Source: Nitrospira sp. KM1
Lineage (GTDB): Bacteria > Nitrospirota > Nitrospiria > Nitrospirales > Nitrospiraceae
Direction of reading: 5' to 3'
Assembly: GCF_011405515.1 (NCBI RefSeq)
Contig: NZ_AP022671.1
Coordinates: 2,542,001 to 2,606,000, forward strand
DNA length: 64,000 nucleotides
Shown: positions 1-8,988 of the stretch, one piece after another
Layout of the letters: each line of letters begins with the position of its first letter
Position numbering within the stretch: the stretch's first letter is position 1
The notes under the pieces: model-generated
Database searches by the model: none
What the model was told of the DNA's origin: nothing
The model's input: the letters and a program-made list of their open reading frames with translations, nothing else
Made by a program: the position numbers and the translations under genes

Positions 1-26
1 AATAGGAAACTGCGACGGGACCTCGA

Positions 27-1229
27 ATGATGAACACACGCGTGAAGATGATAGGTCCCGGCGTTCAGCCGCGCATGCTGATGCTCGCGGTGGCCGTGGT
101 TCTTGGACTGAGCGGTTGCAGGCAGGAGGCCGGCTCTGCCCCCCCGCAGCAGCTGCCTCAGGTTGAGGTGGTCACCGTGACGACACAGACGGTGCCCGAT
201 GAGCCGGAATTTATCGGCCAGGCGGAAGCCTCGCGCCCCGTGGAGATCCGATCGCAGGTCACAGGCATTTTGAAGGCCGTGCTCTATCCCGAGGGGCGCG
301 ATGTGAAAAAGGGAGACCGGCTGTATCAAATCGATCCGGTTCCATTTCAAGCGGCCGCGGCCGGCGCCAAGGCCAAGATCGCGCAAGCCGAGGCAAAGGT
401 CGTTCAGGCAAAGCAGGATCTTGCGCGAGTCAAGCCCCTCTTGGCCGATCAGGCCGTGAGTCAGAAAGATGTCGACGATGCCATTGCCGCGGATCTCTCA
501 GCCAAGGCTGCGGTTCAAGGTGCCAAGGCCGATCTGATCAAAGCTCAATTCGATTTGGACAATACGCTGATCATCGCGCCGATCGCCGGGTTGATCGAGC
601 GAAGCCGCTACTACGAAGGCCGTCTGGTCTCGGCTCAGACCGATTTGCTGACCACCATTCATCGTGTCGATCCGATGTACGTTGTCGTGAGCGTTCCGGA
701 GACGTTCCTTTTGAAACGTCAGCGCGATATCGAGCAAAAGAAGATCGAACATCCCGGCGTCTATCAACTGCGGGGCGTCCTGAAGCTGATGGACGGGACT
801 CTTTATCCGCAGGAAGGTGTGCTGGATTTGATGGAACCAGGCTTGCGGACGGAGACCGGATCGCGCCAGGTGCGCATGACATTCGCCAATCCGAAACGAG
901 CGTTGCTGCCCGGTCAGTTCGTCAACGTGAAATTCAAGGGAGATGCAAAGCCCAACGCGGTCCTCATCCCGCAGCGCTCGGTCCAACAAGGTCCCCAGGG
1001 GCCGTTCGTCTATGTGGTCGGTCCGGAGGACAAGATCGAAATCCGAAATGTCCAGGCTTCGGCCTGGCAGGGTGACCAGTGGCTCATCGATTCGGGGTTA
1101 CAAACAGGCGAACGCGTGGTCGTCAACGGGTTGATGAAGATTGGACCTGGCGCTCTCGTCAATGCCGTGCCTCTTGGAGCGGTGCCATCGACTGAAACGG
1201 CCCCTCCCACCGAACCGAAACAGGGATGA
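27..1229 (+). CDS. RND efflux periplasmic adaptor (MexA/AcrA type)
   Basis: This 400-aa protein is the membrane-fusion subunit that links an inner-membrane RND pump to an outer-membrane channel. The N-terminus has a hydrophobic stretch ending in a lipobox (LSGC, Cys about residue 31), so it is probably a periplasmic lipoprotein. It then shows the typical order: barrel/lipoyl half (VEIRSQVTGILKAVLYPEG), an Ala/Lys/Gln-rich alpha hairpin at about residues 105-170, the second lipoyl half (APIAGLIERS) and a beta-barrel plus membrane-proximal domain. Length is normal for the family. The pump gene follows 3 bp after the stop, so the two are co-transcribed. Start could be ATG 27 or the adjacent ATG 30. 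Substrates cannot be told from sequence. Confidence 0.95.
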   Translation: MMNTRVKMIGPGVQPRMLMLAVAVVLGLSGCRQEAGSAPPQQLPQVEVVTVTTQTVPDEPEFIGQAEASRPVEIRSQVTGILKAVLYPEGRDVKKGDRLYQIDPVPFQAAAAGAKAKIAQAEAKVVQAKQDLARVKPLLADQAVSQKDVDDAIAADLSAKAAVQGAKADLIKAQFDLDNTLIIAPIAGLIERSRYYEGRLVSAQTDLLTTIHRVDPMYVVVSVPETFLLKRQRDIEQKKIEHPGVYQLRGVLKLMDGTLYPQEGVLDLMEPGLRTETGSRQVRMTFANPKRALLPGQFVNVKFKGDAKPNAVLIPQRSVQQGPQGPFVYVVGPEDKIEIRNVQASAWQGDQWLIDSGLQTGERVVVNGLMKIGPGALVNAVPLGAVPSTETAPPTEPKQG

Positions 1230-1232
1230 GCC

Positions 1233-4200
1233 GTGACTTCACACGTCTTCATTGATCGGCCGATTCTGGCCTCCGTCGTATCCATCATCATCGTCGTCAT
1301 GGGACTGCTTGCCGTGCAGTTTTTGCCGATTGCGCAGTTTCCTGAAATCACCCCACCGGTGGTGCAGATCGATGCGGACTATCCCGGCGCCAGCGCGGAG
1401 GTCGTCGCAGAATCTGTCGCGCGGGCGATCGAGGTCCAGTTGCCGGGGATCGACAACCTCGTCTACTTTGACAGCACGAGCAGCAACGACGGCCATGTGA
1501 CCATCAAGTTGACGTTCGAAATCGGGACCGATCCGGACATCGCGCAAGTCCAAACCCAGAATAGAGAAAAATTGGCGGAGCCCCAGCTGCCTCCAGAGGT
1601 GATCCGGCAGGGCGTCAGTGTCAAGAAGATGTCTCCTGATCTGGTGGCCGTGATCGCGCTCAAGTCCACCGATCCGAATCACGACGCGGTCTTCCTGTCC
1701 AACTACGCCATCTTGCGTTTGGTCGACAACGTGCGTCGCGTCAAGGGAGTCGGAGATGCGATGGTGTTTGGACAGCAGAACTACAGCATGCGCATCATCC
1801 TGAATCCGCTGCACATGGCCAAACTGGGACTGACGCCGACGGATATCGCTGCCACCATCCGCGAGCAAAACAGGGACTATCCGGCCGGCACCATCGGACG
1901 CGAGCCAGCTCCAAAGGGTACCGAGATGACCATTCCGGTGATCACGAAGGGCCGGCTGACCGAGGTCCAGGACTTTGAAGAGCTGATCGTCCGCGCGATG
2001 CCGGACGGCTCGCTCGTGCGTTTGAAAGACGTGGCACGCATCGAGCTCGGCGCACAATCGTATGCGCTCGAGGGGCGATGGAACAGTAGCCCGACGACCT
2101 TCATTGTCACGTTTCTCGCCCCCGGGGCGAACGCCCTGGATACCGTGCGGCGCACGCGTGCGGAGATGGACTCGATGGCGAAGAGCTTCCCTCCCGGCGT
2201 CTCCTACGATATTCCTTACGACACCACGCGGTTCATCGAGGTCTCGATCAAGGAGGTCGTCAAAACGCTTCTGGAGGCCATGGTGCTGGTCGTACTGGTG
2301 GTCTATGTGTTTTTGCAGAGCTGGCGGGCCACGATTATTCCCACCGTGGCAGTCCCTGTGTCGCTGATCGGCACGTTTCTTGGTCTTTATGTCCTGGGCT
2401 TCTCGATCAACACCATTACCCTTTTTGGCATGGTCCTCGCCATCGGGATCGTCGTCGACGATGCCATTGTGGTTGTCGAAAACGTCGAACGTCATATGCG
2501 GGAAGACCGTGTGTCCCCCAAAGAAGCGGCAAAACGGGCGATGAGTGAGGTGACCGCCCCGGTCATTGCCATCGTGCTGGTGCTGGTGTCCGTGTTCGTT
2601 CCGGTGGGATTCGTAGGCGGCATCACCGGTCAGCTTTACAAGCAATTTGCCGCTACGATCGCAATTTCAGTGACATTTTCAGGGTTCGTCGCCTTGACGC
2701 TCAGCCCGGCCCTATGCGCCATGGTCCTCGTGCCGCAGCATGGCGAACGGGGAAGATTTTGGGTCTGGTTCGACCGAGTATTCGGCAAAACGCAACATGG
2801 CTACACGAGCATTGTCGGAAGCCTGGTGCGAAGGCCTTTCCGTGTAATGCTGGTATTCGGCGTATTGCTCCTGTTCACGTTTGGAATGTTTAACACCCTG
2901 CCGCGCAGCTTTTTGCCCGAAGAGGACCAGGGATATTTCATCGTCGTGGCTCAATTGCCGGATGGTGCGTCCAAGCAGAGGACGGATGCGGTGTTGGATC
3001 GGATCGAGCGGTTTCTGCAGGCTAATCCTGCCGTGCATTCGACCGACGCCATGTCGGGGCAAAACTTTGTATTCGGAACGAGGGGACCGAATTCGGCCAC
3101 CATGTTCGTGCCGCTGCATTTGTGGGATGAGCGGAAGGAGCCGCAATTTCATGTGAAGTCGCTGATCGGCCAGGCGTTCGGGGAATTCGCCAAGATCCCG
3201 GAAGCGCTGCTCTTGGCCTTCAATGCGCCGTCGCTCCGCGGAGTTGGAACGGTCGGCGGTTTCTCGGCACAGCTCCAAGACCCCGGAGGCGGAGATTTCA
3301 AAAAGTTTGCGGTGGTCGCTCAACAATTCATCGAGCGGGCGAAGAAGGAACCGGCCATCGGTCAGGTCGGAACCAATTTCCGCGTTTCGGCTCCACGGCT
3401 CTATGCCCATGTGAACCGGGAACGTGCCAAGTCTCTTGGTGTGCCGATCTCGGATATCTTCGATACGTTGCAGGCCTACTTCGGCACATACTACATCAAC
3501 GACTTTCTCAAATTCGGCCGCATCTATCATGTACAGACCGAAGCCGACGCGGAGTTCCGTTCGACGCCGCAGGATATCGCGAAGATCTACGTGCGGGCCC
3601 AGAATACACAAGGTATGCACATGATTCCGCTCAATACGGTCGTGACAACGGAATATCAGAGCGGACCGGATCCCGTGAATCACTTCAACGGCTATAACAC
3701 CGCGCTGGTGCTCGGGTCTGCCGCTCCCGGCTACAGCTCCGGCCAGGCTCTTGAGGCCCTCGACCACGTCGCGAAAGAAGTGTTGGAACCCCAAGGGTAT
3801 GCGATCGATTGGAGCAATATCTCCTTTCAGGAACGTCGCGTCGGCGGGCAATCAAATGTCGTGTTCATCATCGGCCTCTTGATGGTGTTTCTGGTCCTGG
3901 CCGCCCAATTTGAGAGCTGGGTGGTCCCCTTCGCCGTGATTTTGGCCGTACCGTTCGCCATTTTCGGCGCCCTCGCCGCCGTCTGGGTCAGAGGGTTTAC
4001 CAACGACATCTACTTTCAGATCGGGCTGGTCACGTTGATCGGTCTGTCAGCCAAGAACGCCATCCTGATCGTCGAATTCGCCAACACCCGCTACGAAGCC
4101 GGACGTCCGCTGCTCGATGCCGCCATCGAAGCGGCGCGCCTCCGGTTCCGGCCCATCATCATGACGTCCATGGCCTTCATCTTCGGGATGTTCCCGTTGG

Positions 4201-4397
4201 TCGTGGCTACGGGAGCAGGCGCCGCCAGCCGGCAGTCGATCGGAACGGGCGTACTGGGCGGCATGTTGGCGGCCACGTTCCTTGCCATCTTTTTCGTGCC
4301 GCTATTCTATGTTGTCGCCCGCCGATTGACTGCCCGGAAGCCGGTGAGGGCAGTGAATGAGCAGGTATTGCCGATGCTTCCGGAAGGAAAGGGCTAA
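1233..4397 (+). CDS. RND multidrug efflux permease (HAE1/AcrB family)
   Basis: This 1054-aa inner-membrane proton/drug antiporter is the engine of the tripartite pump. Length and layout match AcrB/MexB: one N-terminal helix, a large periplasmic loop, the central helices, and the same pattern repeated in the second half. The proton-relay acids are visible as GIVVDDAIVVVENVER (D409-D410), and the partner lysine is in SAKNAILIVEFAN (K941). The start is GTG at 1233, 3 bp after the adaptor stop. It sits between its adaptor and its outer-membrane channel, so this is a self-contained MexAB-OprM-like operon. No regulator gene is visible at the left edge of the window. Confidence 0.96.
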   Translation: MTSHVFIDRPILASVVSIIIVVMGLLAVQFLPIAQFPEITPPVVQIDADYPGASAEVVAESVARAIEVQLPGIDNLVYFDSTSSNDGHVTIKLTFEIGTDPDIAQVQTQNREKLAEPQLPPEVIRQGVSVKKMSPDLVAVIALKSTDPNHDAVFLSNYAILRLVDNVRRVKGVGDAMVFGQQNYSMRIILNPLHMAKLGLTPTDIAATIREQNRDYPAGTIGREPAPKGTEMTIPVITKGRLTEVQDFEELIVRAMPDGSLVRLKDVARIELGAQSYALEGRWNSSPTTFIVTFLAPGANALDTVRRTRAEMDSMAKSFPPGVSYDIPYDTTRFIEVSIKEVVKTLLEAMVLVVLVVYVFLQSWRATIIPTVAVPVSLIGTFLGLYVLGFSINTITLFGMVLAIGIVVDDAIVVVENVERHMREDRVSPKEAAKRAMSEVTAPVIAIVLVLVSVFVPVGFVGGITGQLYKQFAATIAISVTFSGFVALTLSPALCAMVLVPQHGERGRFWVWFDRVFGKTQHGYTSIVGSLVRRPFRVMLVFGVLLLFTFGMFNTLPRSFLPEEDQGYFIVVAQLPDGASKQRTDAVLDRIERFLQANPAVHSTDAMSGQNFVFGTRGPNSATMFVPLHLWDERKEPQFHVKSLIGQAFGEFAKIPEALLLAFNAPSLRGVGTVGGFSAQLQDPGGGDFKKFAVVAQQFIERAKKEPAIGQVGTNFRVSAPRLYAHVNRERAKSLGVPISDIFDTLQAYFGTYYINDFLKFGRIYHVQTEADAEFRSTPQDIAKIYVRAQNTQGMHMIPLNTVVTTEYQSGPDPVNHFNGYNTALVLGSAAPGYSSGQALEALDHVAKEVLEPQGYAIDWSNISFQERRVGGQSNVVFIIGLLMVFLVLAAQFESWVVPFAVILAVPFAIFGALAAVWVRGFTNDIYFQIGLVTLIGLSAKNAILIVEFANTRYEAGRPLLDAAIEAARLRFRPIIMTSMAFIFGMFPLVVATGAGAASRQSIGTGVLGGMLAATFLAIFFVPLFYVVARRLTARKPVRAVNEQVLPMLPEGKG

Positions 4398-4398
4398 C

Positions 4399-5835
4399 AT
4401 GAGAGCTTCAATTATCGCGTGTGTATCGGTGCTCCTGGTGTCCTGTGCGGTGGGCCCGGACTATGAGCGCCCCAAAGGCGATACCACCACTACGGATCAT
4501 TTCCGCATGGCCGAAGGACCGGAGGCGGCTTCTCTCGCCAATCTACCCTGGTGGCAGCTTTTGAAGGACGAGCAGCTTCAGACGCTGGTCCGCACGGCTA
4601 TTGAAGAAAACAAAGACCTGCGGCGTGCGGTCGCGACCGTTGAGGAATATCAAGCCCGTGCGTTCATCGCCCGGTCTGATTGGCTTCCTCAGATGAATGT
4701 GTCTGCCAGTGCGCCCTCGTTCGGACGCAAAACCGTCTTCTTGTTTCCCGGTTTCGCCAGTCCATTCAACTACTATATTCAGGGCAGTCTGAACTGGGAA
4801 CTCGACCTCTGGGGTCGAATCAGACGGTCGAACGAGGCGTCGCGGGCAGATCTGCTTTCCAGAGAGGAAAATCGGCGCGCAGTCATCTTGCAGCTTGTGA
4901 GCGGGGTGGCCGAGAGTTACTTCAATCTGTTGCAATTCGACACGCAGCTCGAGATCGCCAAGCGCACGCTCCAGTCCTGGGAAGAGTCGGTCCGGATTGC
5001 CCAGGCCCGTCTGCGCCAAGGCATGACCTCCAAACTGGATGCTGATCAATTCGAGTCGGAGCGGGCCAATGCCGCAGCTAGAATAGCTGAATTGGAACGT
5101 CAGATGGTCCAGACCGAAAATCAGTTGAGCATTCTCTTGGGACGCAGGCCCCATGCCGTGCCCCGCGGGAAATCGCTCGCCGAACAGGTCATGCCGCCGG
5201 AAGTTCCGCCCGGCCTTCCGTCTGAATTGTTGCAGCGGCGACCGGACATCTTACAGTCGGAACAGCTCTTGGCCGCCGCAACGGCCCGCATCGGCGCGAC
5301 GAAGGCGGAACGGTTTCCGAAGATTTCTCTCACCGGCTTACTGGGCGTCGCGGATCCGGGCCTGAAAAATCTCTTTACCGATCCCTCATCATTTGCAGTC
5401 GCAGGAGCCGGGCTCACCGCACCGCTGTTCAACGCTCAGATCCTGGGTTTTCAACAGGACGCCGCGGAAGCACAAACGAAGGAGGCCATCGCCCAATACG
5501 AGCAATCGGTCCTCATCGCGTTCAGGGAAGTCGAGGATGCATTAATTGCCGTGCGAACATCCCGTGTCCAAAATGAAGCGCAACAGCAGCAAGTCAATGC
5601 GCTCCAGTCTGCGCTCCGGCTGGCGGAATTGCGATATAAAGGCGGGCTGGCCAACTACCTCGATGTGTTGGTGGCGAGACGAAATCTGTTTGAAGCCGAG
5701 TTGGCCATGACGAGTTCTCGGCGTCTGCAACTGGTGTCGGTTGTTCAGCTGTACAAGGCGCTGGGCGGCGGGTGGTCCCCGGAGGTGGCTGCGACTAAGG
5801 AGAGGAAAGATCCTGGGGAGAAGAAGGAAGGGTAA
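4399..5835 (+). CDS. Outer-membrane efflux channel lipoprotein (OprM/NodT family)
   Basis: This TolC-like outer-membrane factor completes the RND system. The ATG at 4399 is preferred over an upstream in-frame ATG at 4357 because it gives a clean lipoprotein signal (IIACVSVLLVSCAVGPDYER, lipobox LVSC) and lies directly after the pump stop at 4397. The family signature is present in both repeats: LPWWQLLKDEQLQTLVRTAI near the N-terminus, and SLTGLLGV followed by an Ala/Gln-rich helical hairpin in the second half. About 478 aa, the usual length. The C-terminus is Lys/Glu-rich. The nitroreductase gene starts 8 bp later, so the transcript may continue into it. Confidence 0.95.
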   Translation: MRASIIACVSVLLVSCAVGPDYERPKGDTTTTDHFRMAEGPEAASLANLPWWQLLKDEQLQTLVRTAIEENKDLRRAVATVEEYQARAFIARSDWLPQMNVSASAPSFGRKTVFLFPGFASPFNYYIQGSLNWELDLWGRIRRSNEASRADLLSREENRRAVILQLVSGVAESYFNLLQFDTQLEIAKRTLQSWEESVRIAQARLRQGMTSKLDADQFESERANAAARIAELERQMVQTENQLSILLGRRPHAVPRGKSLAEQVMPPEVPPGLPSELLQRRPDILQSEQLLAAATARIGATKAERFPKISLTGLLGVADPGLKNLFTDPSSFAVAGAGLTAPLFNAQILGFQQDAAEAQTKEAIAQYEQSVLIAFREVEDALIAVRTSRVQNEAQQQQVNALQSALRLAELRYKGGLANYLDVLVARRNLFEAELAMTSSRRLQLVSVVQLYKALGGGWSPEVAATKERKDPGEKKEG

Positions 5836-5843
5836 TTCCTTGA

Positions 5844-6440
5844 ATGGAAAAACCGGCAGACACGCACCACCCCATCCATGATTTGCTGCGGCGACGTTGG
5901 AGCCCGCGCGCCTTTGCGGACCGACCGCTGGAACCAGACAAGCTCAAGAGCCTGTTCGAAGCCGCACGCTGGGCCCCTTCCTCAAACAACGAGCAGCCAT
6001 GGCGGTTTATTGTGACCGATCGCAAAGAGAATCGGGACGATTTCGACCGGCTGTTCGCCTGTCTCAGCGAAGGAAACAAAAAATGGGTTCATCTGGCCCC
6101 TGTGCTGATGCTTTCCGTAGCCAGTTTGAATTTCGAGGACGATGGCAAGCCGAATCGGCATGCGATGCACGACACCGGTCTGGCGGTTGAAAATCTCGTG
6201 TTGCAGGCAACGGCGCTTGGGCTTCAAGCTCATCAGATGGCCGGCTTCGATGTCGAACGGGCGCGAACAGATTGCGGGATCCCTCCTGGGTTCGAACCGG
6301 TCGCGATGATCGCGGTGGGTTACCCCGGTGATCCGGCTGTGCTGCCCGAGTATTTGCAGGAGCGGGAACGCAAGCCTCGCGAGCGAAGACCGATCGGAGA
6401 GTCCGTGGTCTCCGGCCAATGGGGCCGGCGTTTCGATTGA
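5844..6440 (+). CDS. Nitroreductase family protein
   Basis: This 198-aa flavoprotein of the nitroreductase fold probably uses FMN and NAD(P)H to reduce nitro, quinone or similar electrophiles. The N-terminal signature RRRWSPRAFADRPLEPDKL and AARWAPSSNNEQPWRFIV is diagnostic, with the Arg/Ser residues that hold FMN phosphate. The C-terminal half has the short core (HDTGLAVENLVLQATALGL and AVGYPGDP) seen in minimal family members. It starts 8 bp after the efflux channel gene and is close to the following glycosylase, which suggests read-through transcription. The substrate is unknown. Confidence 0.9.
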   Translation: MEKPADTHHPIHDLLRRRWSPRAFADRPLEPDKLKSLFEAARWAPSSNNEQPWRFIVTDRKENRDDFDRLFACLSEGNKKWVHLAPVLMLSVASLNFEDDGKPNRHAMHDTGLAVENLVLQATALGLQAHQMAGFDVERARTDCGIPPGFEPVAMIAVGYPGDPAVLPEYLQERERKPRERRPIGESVVSGQWGRRFD

Positions 6441-6450
6441 TCCTTTCACC

Positions 6451-7092
6451 GTGATCATCCATCTTCCTGCCGTCCAGCATCTCGCCGCTGTCGATCCGAT
6501 CATGGGGCGATTGATCGGTGAGGTCGGCCCGTGCACGCTCATGCCCAAGTCCAGGCGGTCGCCCTTCGAATCTCTGGTCCGGGCGATCGCGTATCAACAA
6601 TTACATGCCAAGGCAGCGGAAAGTATTCTCCGACGGTTCATCGCGCTTTTCCCAACCCGCCGGTTTCCACACCCTGCCGACCTGCTGGCCGTGAAGACCC
6701 GATCGGTCAGGCTGTCGGGATTTTCTCGGCCAAAGATAAAGGCGCTGCGGGACTTGGCCGCCAAGACCTTGGACGGGACTGTTCCGACCAGTCGGATCAT
6801 CAAGGCGTTGGAAGATGAGGTGATCGTCGAACGGTTGACCGGTGTGCATGGGATCGGGCGATGGACGGTTGAAATGCTCTTGATCTTTCAACTCGGCCGT
6901 CCTGATGTTCTTCCGGCCGACGATTTCGGCATCCGCAACGGATTTCGGATCGTGTTCAACCGACGCACCATGCCGACACCAAAGGACGTATTGCGGTATG
7001 GTGTACGATGGAAGCCGTATCGTACCGTCGCCTCATGGTATCTGTGGCGGGCAGCGGAACGTGGAAGCCTTAGGATCGTGCAGTCACGTTGA
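6451..7092 (+). CDS. DNA-3-methyladenine glycosylase II type HhH-GPD protein
   Basis: This base-excision repair glycosylase (AlkA-like) should remove alkylated purines. The helix-hairpin-helix signature is LTGVHGIGRWTVEML, followed by the loop DVLPADDFGIRNGF, which carries the catalytic Asp. LVRAIAYQQLHAKAAESI matches the start of the HhH-GPD core. A longer open frame begins at 6328 inside the nitroreductase gene, but its extra residues look unrelated. GTG 6451 gives a protein of 213 aa beginning with the family-like MIIHLPAVQHLAAVDP. The N-terminal AlkA wing domain is absent, as in many short family members. Confidence 0.88.
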   Translation: MIIHLPAVQHLAAVDPIMGRLIGEVGPCTLMPKSRRSPFESLVRAIAYQQLHAKAAESILRRFIALFPTRRFPHPADLLAVKTRSVRLSGFSRPKIKALRDLAAKTLDGTVPTSRIIKALEDEVIVERLTGVHGIGRWTVEMLLIFQLGRPDVLPADDFGIRNGFRIVFNRRTMPTPKDVLRYGVRWKPYRTVASWYLWRAAERGSLRIVQSR

Positions 7093-7109
7093 ACGTGCAA
7101 GGATCTTCG

Positions 7110-7988
7110 ATGGCGAACGCGAATAAGAGGTTGGATTCCAACGTGCAGGGCAATTTCTATGTGGATGCGACCTGCATTGATTGTGACACCTGCCGGCAAC
7201 TGGCACCCGATAGTTTCGAAGAGGTGGGCGACTATTCCGCCGTCACGCGCCAGCCGCAGGGTGAAGAGCAGACTCACCGGGCATATCAGGCGCTACTGGC
7301 CTGCCCTGTTGGTTCCATCGGGACCGAACAAAGCGAGAAAGGACTGTTGCATAGGGCCATGGACAGCTTTCCCCTGCCGATCGAGGCGGGGGTTTCCTAC
7401 TGCGGGTTCAATTCGGAAAAGTCTTTCGGCGCGAACAGTTTTTTCGTAGAACATCCCGACGGCAACTGGTTGATCGACTCCCCGCGCTACCTCAAGCATT
7501 TGGTCGAATCCTTCGAACAACGAGGCGGGATTGCCAACGTCTTTCTGACGCATCGAGACGATGTCGCGGATGCCGAGAGATATGCCAGACATTTCGGTGC
7601 GCGGCGCATCATCCATCGTGCGGATTCGTCGGCTGTCCCGGATGCCGAATGGGTCATCGATGCCGCCGATCCGGTCATGCTGGCGACGGGATTCGAGCTG
7701 ATACCGGTCCCCGGACATACGCCGGGCAGTTGCGCGCTGCTGTATGACGAGCGGTTTTTGTTCACCGGCGATCACCTCTGGTGGGAGCCTTCTTCTCGGC
7801 GCCTCGGAGCGCCACACAATCTGGTCTGGAATCGCCACGAACTGTATGAATCTATCGAGAAGCTCTTGGACCATCGATTCGAATGGGTGTTGGCCGGGCA
7901 TGGCGACCGGGTTCGGCTGATTCCAGAAGACATGAAGGCAAAACTTCGGGAACTCCTCCAAAGTCGGAGGCCCGGTCCAAGAGCATGA
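7110..7988 (+). CDS. Ferredoxin-domain MBL-fold hydrolase
   Basis: This is a two-domain protein of about 292 aa. Residues 15-80 look like a single-cluster ferredoxin: CIDCDTC followed by a distant ACPVGSIG. The rest is a metallo-beta-lactamase fold with PGHTPGSCALLY, FTGDHLWW and VLAGHGDRV. The usual HxHxDH zinc motif reads HRDDVAD here, so the first metal site is altered. ATG 7110 is preferred to TTG 7089 because AAGGA lies just upstream. Family members with this fusion occur in phototrophs and nitrifiers; the reaction is not known. It may couple an Fe-S redox state to hydrolysis or act as an oxidoreductase. The start lies 17 bp after the glycosylase stop. Confidence 0.85.
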   Translation: MANANKRLDSNVQGNFYVDATCIDCDTCRQLAPDSFEEVGDYSAVTRQPQGEEQTHRAYQALLACPVGSIGTEQSEKGLLHRAMDSFPLPIEAGVSYCGFNSEKSFGANSFFVEHPDGNWLIDSPRYLKHLVESFEQRGGIANVFLTHRDDVADAERYARHFGARRIIHRADSSAVPDAEWVIDAADPVMLATGFELIPVPGHTPGSCALLYDERFLFTGDHLWWEPSSRRLGAPHNLVWNRHELYESIEKLLDHRFEWVLAGHGDRVRLIPEDMKAKLRELLQSRRPGPRA

Positions 7989-8027
7989 ACCGGTATCTGT
8001 TCGAAGACCATGCAGGAGGCAGGGTTC

Positions 8028-8225
8028 ATGGTTGAACAAACCAGGGCTGTCGTCCATTTGGCGACGGGAATGTCACCGACCGCAAACGTGATGGCAGAAT
8101 CCTCCGTTGTGTTACGTGCGAAGTATACGGGCGCGCCGGGCGAAAACATTGACGGATACGTCGGTATCGCTCGGAACCGGCTGCGCTGGATGGTCTACGA
8201 CTCGACCGTCTCGGTCCTCGCATGA
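8028..8225 (+). CDS. Small hypothetical protein
   Basis: This 65-aa ORF begins at ATG 8028, with AGGAGG about 10 bp upstream. I recognise no domain. The sequence is soluble-looking with a C-terminal RLRWMVYDSTVSVL stretch. It lies between the ferredoxin-MBL gene and the SDR gene on the same strand. The good ribosome binding site is the main support; it may instead be untranslated leader. Confidence 0.45.
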   Translation: MVEQTRAVVHLATGMSPTANVMAESSVVLRAKYTGAPGENIDGYVGIARNRLRWMVYDSTVSVLA

Positions 8226-8247
8226 GTGCAATGAGAAAAGGAGATCC

Positions 8248-8979
8248 ATGCCATCATTGAGCGGCAAAGTGGCCATTGTCACGGGCGCCTCGAGCGGCAT
8301 CGGGCGCGCCATTGCGGAACGATTCGCCGAGGACGGAGCCATTGTCGTGATCAACTACTCACGGCATGCAGAACAGGCCCAGCAAGTGGTCACCGGCATA
8401 CAGGCCAAAGGCGGGAAGGCTGTGGCCGTGCAAGCCGACATGAGTATGGTCACGGAAGCGAGGCGCCTTGTGCGGGATACGGCGGCTCAATTCGGCCGCC
8501 TCGATATTCTTGTCAACAATGCTGGAAAGTTCACTCCAAAATCGTTGGAGGAGACCACGGAGGCCGACTTCGATCAGGTCGTAGCGCTTCATGCCAAAGG
8601 TCCATACTTTGCCATCCAGGAAGCGGCGAGCGTCCTACGGGAGGGAGGGCGCATCGTAAATATTTCCACGGCATTGACCCATTTTGCCTTTCCGGGTGCG
8701 ACGGCGTACCTTGGAAGTAAAAGTGCTCTCGAGCAGTACGCCAAGGGGATGGCGATTGAACTGGCGCCCCGCGGAATCACGGTCAACACGATCTTGCCCG
8801 GATTCACCGACACCGGAGCGCTTACGGATGAGGTTCGTGAGCGTGGAATTCGCATGTCTCCATTCAAACGGGTGGGTCAGCCCAAGGATATCGCTGATGT
8901 CGTCGCGTTTGTGGTGAGCGAAGAAGCCAGATGGCTGACGGGGCAGAATCTGCATGCGGGGGGTGGGATCACAAGGTAG
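8248..8979 (+). CDS. SDR family NAD(P)-dependent oxidoreductase (FabG-like)
   Basis: This 243-aa classical short-chain dehydrogenase has the cofactor loop VTGASSGIGRAIAERF, the structural NNAG motif (ILVNNAGKF), a catalytic Ser in NISTA and the YxxxK pair in YLGSKSALEQYAKG, then PG after ITVNTILPGF. It is a soluble cytoplasmic enzyme interconverting an alcohol and a ketone; the substrate is unknown. The start is ATG 8248 after AAAAGGAG; the open frame extends upstream to 8107 without similarity. It is followed after 9 bp by an NmrA-type gene, so the two are probably one transcript. Confidence 0.93.
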   Translation: MPSLSGKVAIVTGASSGIGRAIAERFAEDGAIVVINYSRHAEQAQQVVTGIQAKGGKAVAVQADMSMVTEARRLVRDTAAQFGRLDILVNNAGKFTPKSLEETTEADFDQVVALHAKGPYFAIQEAASVLREGGRIVNISTALTHFAFPGATAYLGSKSALEQYAKGMAIELAPRGITVNTILPGFTDTGALTDEVRERGIRMSPFKRVGQPKDIADVVAFVVSEEARWLTGQNLHAGGGITR

Positions 8980-8988
8980 GAGGGCTCG

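Noticed and set aside
1239-2645. 468-aa antisense frame over the RND pump gene
   Set aside because: It is the reverse of a clearly conserved RND frame, is His/Arg/Asp-rich and shows no domain.
2712-3851. 379-aa antisense frame over the RND pump gene
   Set aside because: Shadow frame caused by codon bias on the coding strand; no ribosome site or family match.
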